From: CAIWHR01 sp963726765
GTDB lineage: Bacteria > Pseudomonadota > Gammaproteobacteria > Burkholderiales > Casimicrobiaceae
DNA: 64,000 nt
NCBI GenBank assembly: GCA_963726765.1
Contig: CAVSDH010000005.1
Span: forward strand, 1 to 64,000
Reading direction: 5' to 3'
How positions within the stretch are numbered: the first letter of the stretch is position 1; each line of letters opens with the position of its first letter. A program made the translations under genes and the position numbers. Under the pieces are notes generated by a model. The model saw only the letters and a list, made by a program, of their open reading frames with translations. It was not told the origin of the DNA and did not search any database. Below, piece by piece: positions 62,878 through 64,000 of this stretch.

Positions 62878-62889
62878 ACACCGCCGCCG

Positions 62890-64000
62890 TCAGGTCGTCA
62901 GCTTGCGCAGCGTCGCCGGATCCTTGATCACGCTCTTCTGGCGGCTCGGCGGGGCACCGTAGAGCCCGGCCGGTGGATTCGACTCGAATCGCGAGAGGAT
63001 CGCCGCATCGTTGCACTTCCTGTCGAAAGCGACGGCCACGGTCTCACCGCTCGTCGCGCCCAGCGCAAAGCATGCCTGCCCGAGCATCGCGTTGAGCGGC
63101 TTCAGAACGCCGCTCGCGACCACGTCGCCCGCGCTGCCGCTGCCCGAAAGCTGCAGTGCGTAGATGCGCGGCTTCGCGGGCGTTCCCGGCGTGACCGCAA
63201 GAACGCTCGGCAGCCCGATCAGCTCGCGGGACAGCGCCTCTTCCGCGGCTGCATCCGGCATGCCGTCCACGCTCAGGGTGACCTTCTGACTTGCCACGTT
63301 GCCGTGCTGCAGGAAGAAATCACGCGAGAATTCGTCGGCGATCCTGGCGCCGATCGCCTTCAGCGCCTCCTCCTCGCTCGCCCAACTGCCGACGCCCTGC
63401 GGCAGCGTCGTGTTGAAGTAGATCTCCTCGCCCGTTGCGAGATCGACGCACTTCACCGTCCACGACGTCAGGGTGTACTTCGTCACCGGCAGGCCCGACG
63501 CCTCGAGGCGGACGGACATCTTCTTGATCTTTGCCTCGCCGCGCACGGCGAAATCGGCGCGCTGATTGCCGTCGGTGCCGCCTTCCACCCACGTGCGAAA
63601 CCCGAACGTCTTGATACGTTCCTTCAGGATGTTTTCCGCCACCGGCGAAATCTGCGGCGGCGCGTCGGGCTGTTCCGAGTCGCGCACGGTCACCTGCACG
63701 GACACCTTGGGATCGCCGTTCGCGCGAATCATTTCGATTCGCTCGTCGCGCGTCATCTGATTGAGCGATTTCTGCAGCGCCTTGACGTTGACGACTGCCT
63801 CGGTGGTGACCGACATCAGTCCGTCCTTGCCCAGACGCGGCGCGCTTTCGTGCACGATGGCCTTGATGTAGTTGCTGCTGTTCGCCAGCAGCCGATCCTT
63901 CAGCAGGTCGTAATTCTTGTCGAGCGACTTGGCGTCGAGCAGGAGGCCAAGCGCCTTGGAGACGACCTGGCTCTTGGCGTCGGCGCGGGCTTCTTCCTGC
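62890..64000 (-). CDS. Secreted or envelope protein of unknown function, 5' end cut by the window
   Basis: The frame is open to the right edge (about 369 codons visible). At the edge it reads EEARADAKSQVVSKALGLLL, a pattern of helical segments seen in LPP20/FlgT-N-like lipoproteins. Residues after it include LLKDRLLANSSNYIKAIV. The central part (QVTVRDSEQPDAPPQISPVAENILKERIKTFGFRTW) and C-terminal part are soluble. The resemblance to FlgT N-terminal domains is weak. The true start and any signal peptide are outside the window. A GTG at 63855 is internal and unlikely to be the start. Confidence 0.7.
   Translation of the reverse strand, partial: QEEARADAKSQVVSKALGLLLDAKSLDKNYDLLKDRLLANSSNYIKAIVHESAPRLGKDGLMSVTTEAVVNVKALQKSLNQMTRDERIEMIRANGDPKVSVQVTVRDSEQPDAPPQISPVAENILKERIKTFGFRTWVEGGTDGNQRADFAVRGEAKIKKMSVRLEASGLPVTKYTLTSWTVKCVDLATGEEIYFNTTLPQGVGSWASEEEALKAIGARIADEFSRDFFLQHGNVASQKVTLSVDGMPDAAAEEALSRELIGLPSVLAVTPGTPAKPRIYALQLSGSGSAGDVVASGVLKPLNAMLGQACFALGATSGETVAVAFDRKCNDAAILSRFESNPPAGLYGAPPSRQKSVIKDPATLRKLTT

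Overview
The window is dense, GC-rich DNA with short intergenic gaps and many ATGA or TGATG stop/start overlaps. Gene content points to a betaproteobacterium, most likely Burkholderiales-like: three Bug/TctC-type tricarboxylate receptors, DUF1631, NnrU, RhlE with a basic tail, dodecin, an AfuA/FbpA-type ABC transporter, serC-serA and a Co-type nitrile hydratase. No rRNA, tRNA, phage, IS element or CRISPR array was seen. Both edges cut genes (1..292 and 62890..64000).

Layout. 1-4.3 kb: two proteins of unknown function, a 50-residue basic protein, rhlE and folE, all on the minus strand. 4.6-7.1 kb: a CBS-pair protein coupled to an ArsB/NhaD-type transporter, then a dienelactone hydrolase. 7.3-9.7 kb: a frameshifted DUF1631 gene. 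9.9-19.1 kb: envelope proteins, including two paralogous zinc-ribbon/TM/four-Cys proteins, an SGNH hydrolase, a Yip1 protein, a 120-bp tandem repeat, a secreted DM9 (DUF3421) protein, an SDR, a Sel1 protein, an HTH regulator and a Vgb-like propeller. 19.2-27.1 kb: dodecin, a Gfo/Idh/MocA oxidoreductase, NnrU, an SDR-Bug-MmgE/PrpD catabolic operon, and serC-serA.

27.2-33 kb: a degenerate nucleotidyltransferase-like protein, then a transporter operon (binding protein, double permease, ATPase, secreted protein, deoC). The binding protein shows Phe-Phe in a region I align with the iron-binding Tyr-Tyr of FbpA. Together with deoC this suggests sugar-phosphate rather than iron uptake. 33.2-40.1 kb: nine same-strand genes with gaps of 38 nt or less: two secreted proteins, a membrane-anchored trypsin-like protease, MoxR, DUF58, VWA, nitrile hydratase alpha and beta, and its accessory protein. 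This is the best candidate for an undescribed functional unit.

40.3-46.7 kb: a CBS protein, an oligopeptide-type binding protein, a class III cyclase with a coiled coil, a second VWA protein, a Bug receptor and a small membrane protein. 46.8-53.8 kb: a GNAT, DUF1028 and a complete Dpp/Opp-type ABC transporter. 53.9-64 kb: a ClpX-like ATPase, exported proteins, MsrA, a third Bug receptor, an aldo/keto reductase, an FHA-cyclase and a truncated secreted protein.

A recurring feature is reading frames broken by single-base changes, mostly in C or G runs (DUF1631, zinc-ribbon, Sel1, VWA, peptide-binding and a secreted protein). Because the frame continues cleanly each time, I treat these mainly as probable consensus errors. 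They create false fusions (Sel1-SDR, zinc-ribbon-SGNH, VWA-Bug), and the genes are annotated here across the breaks.
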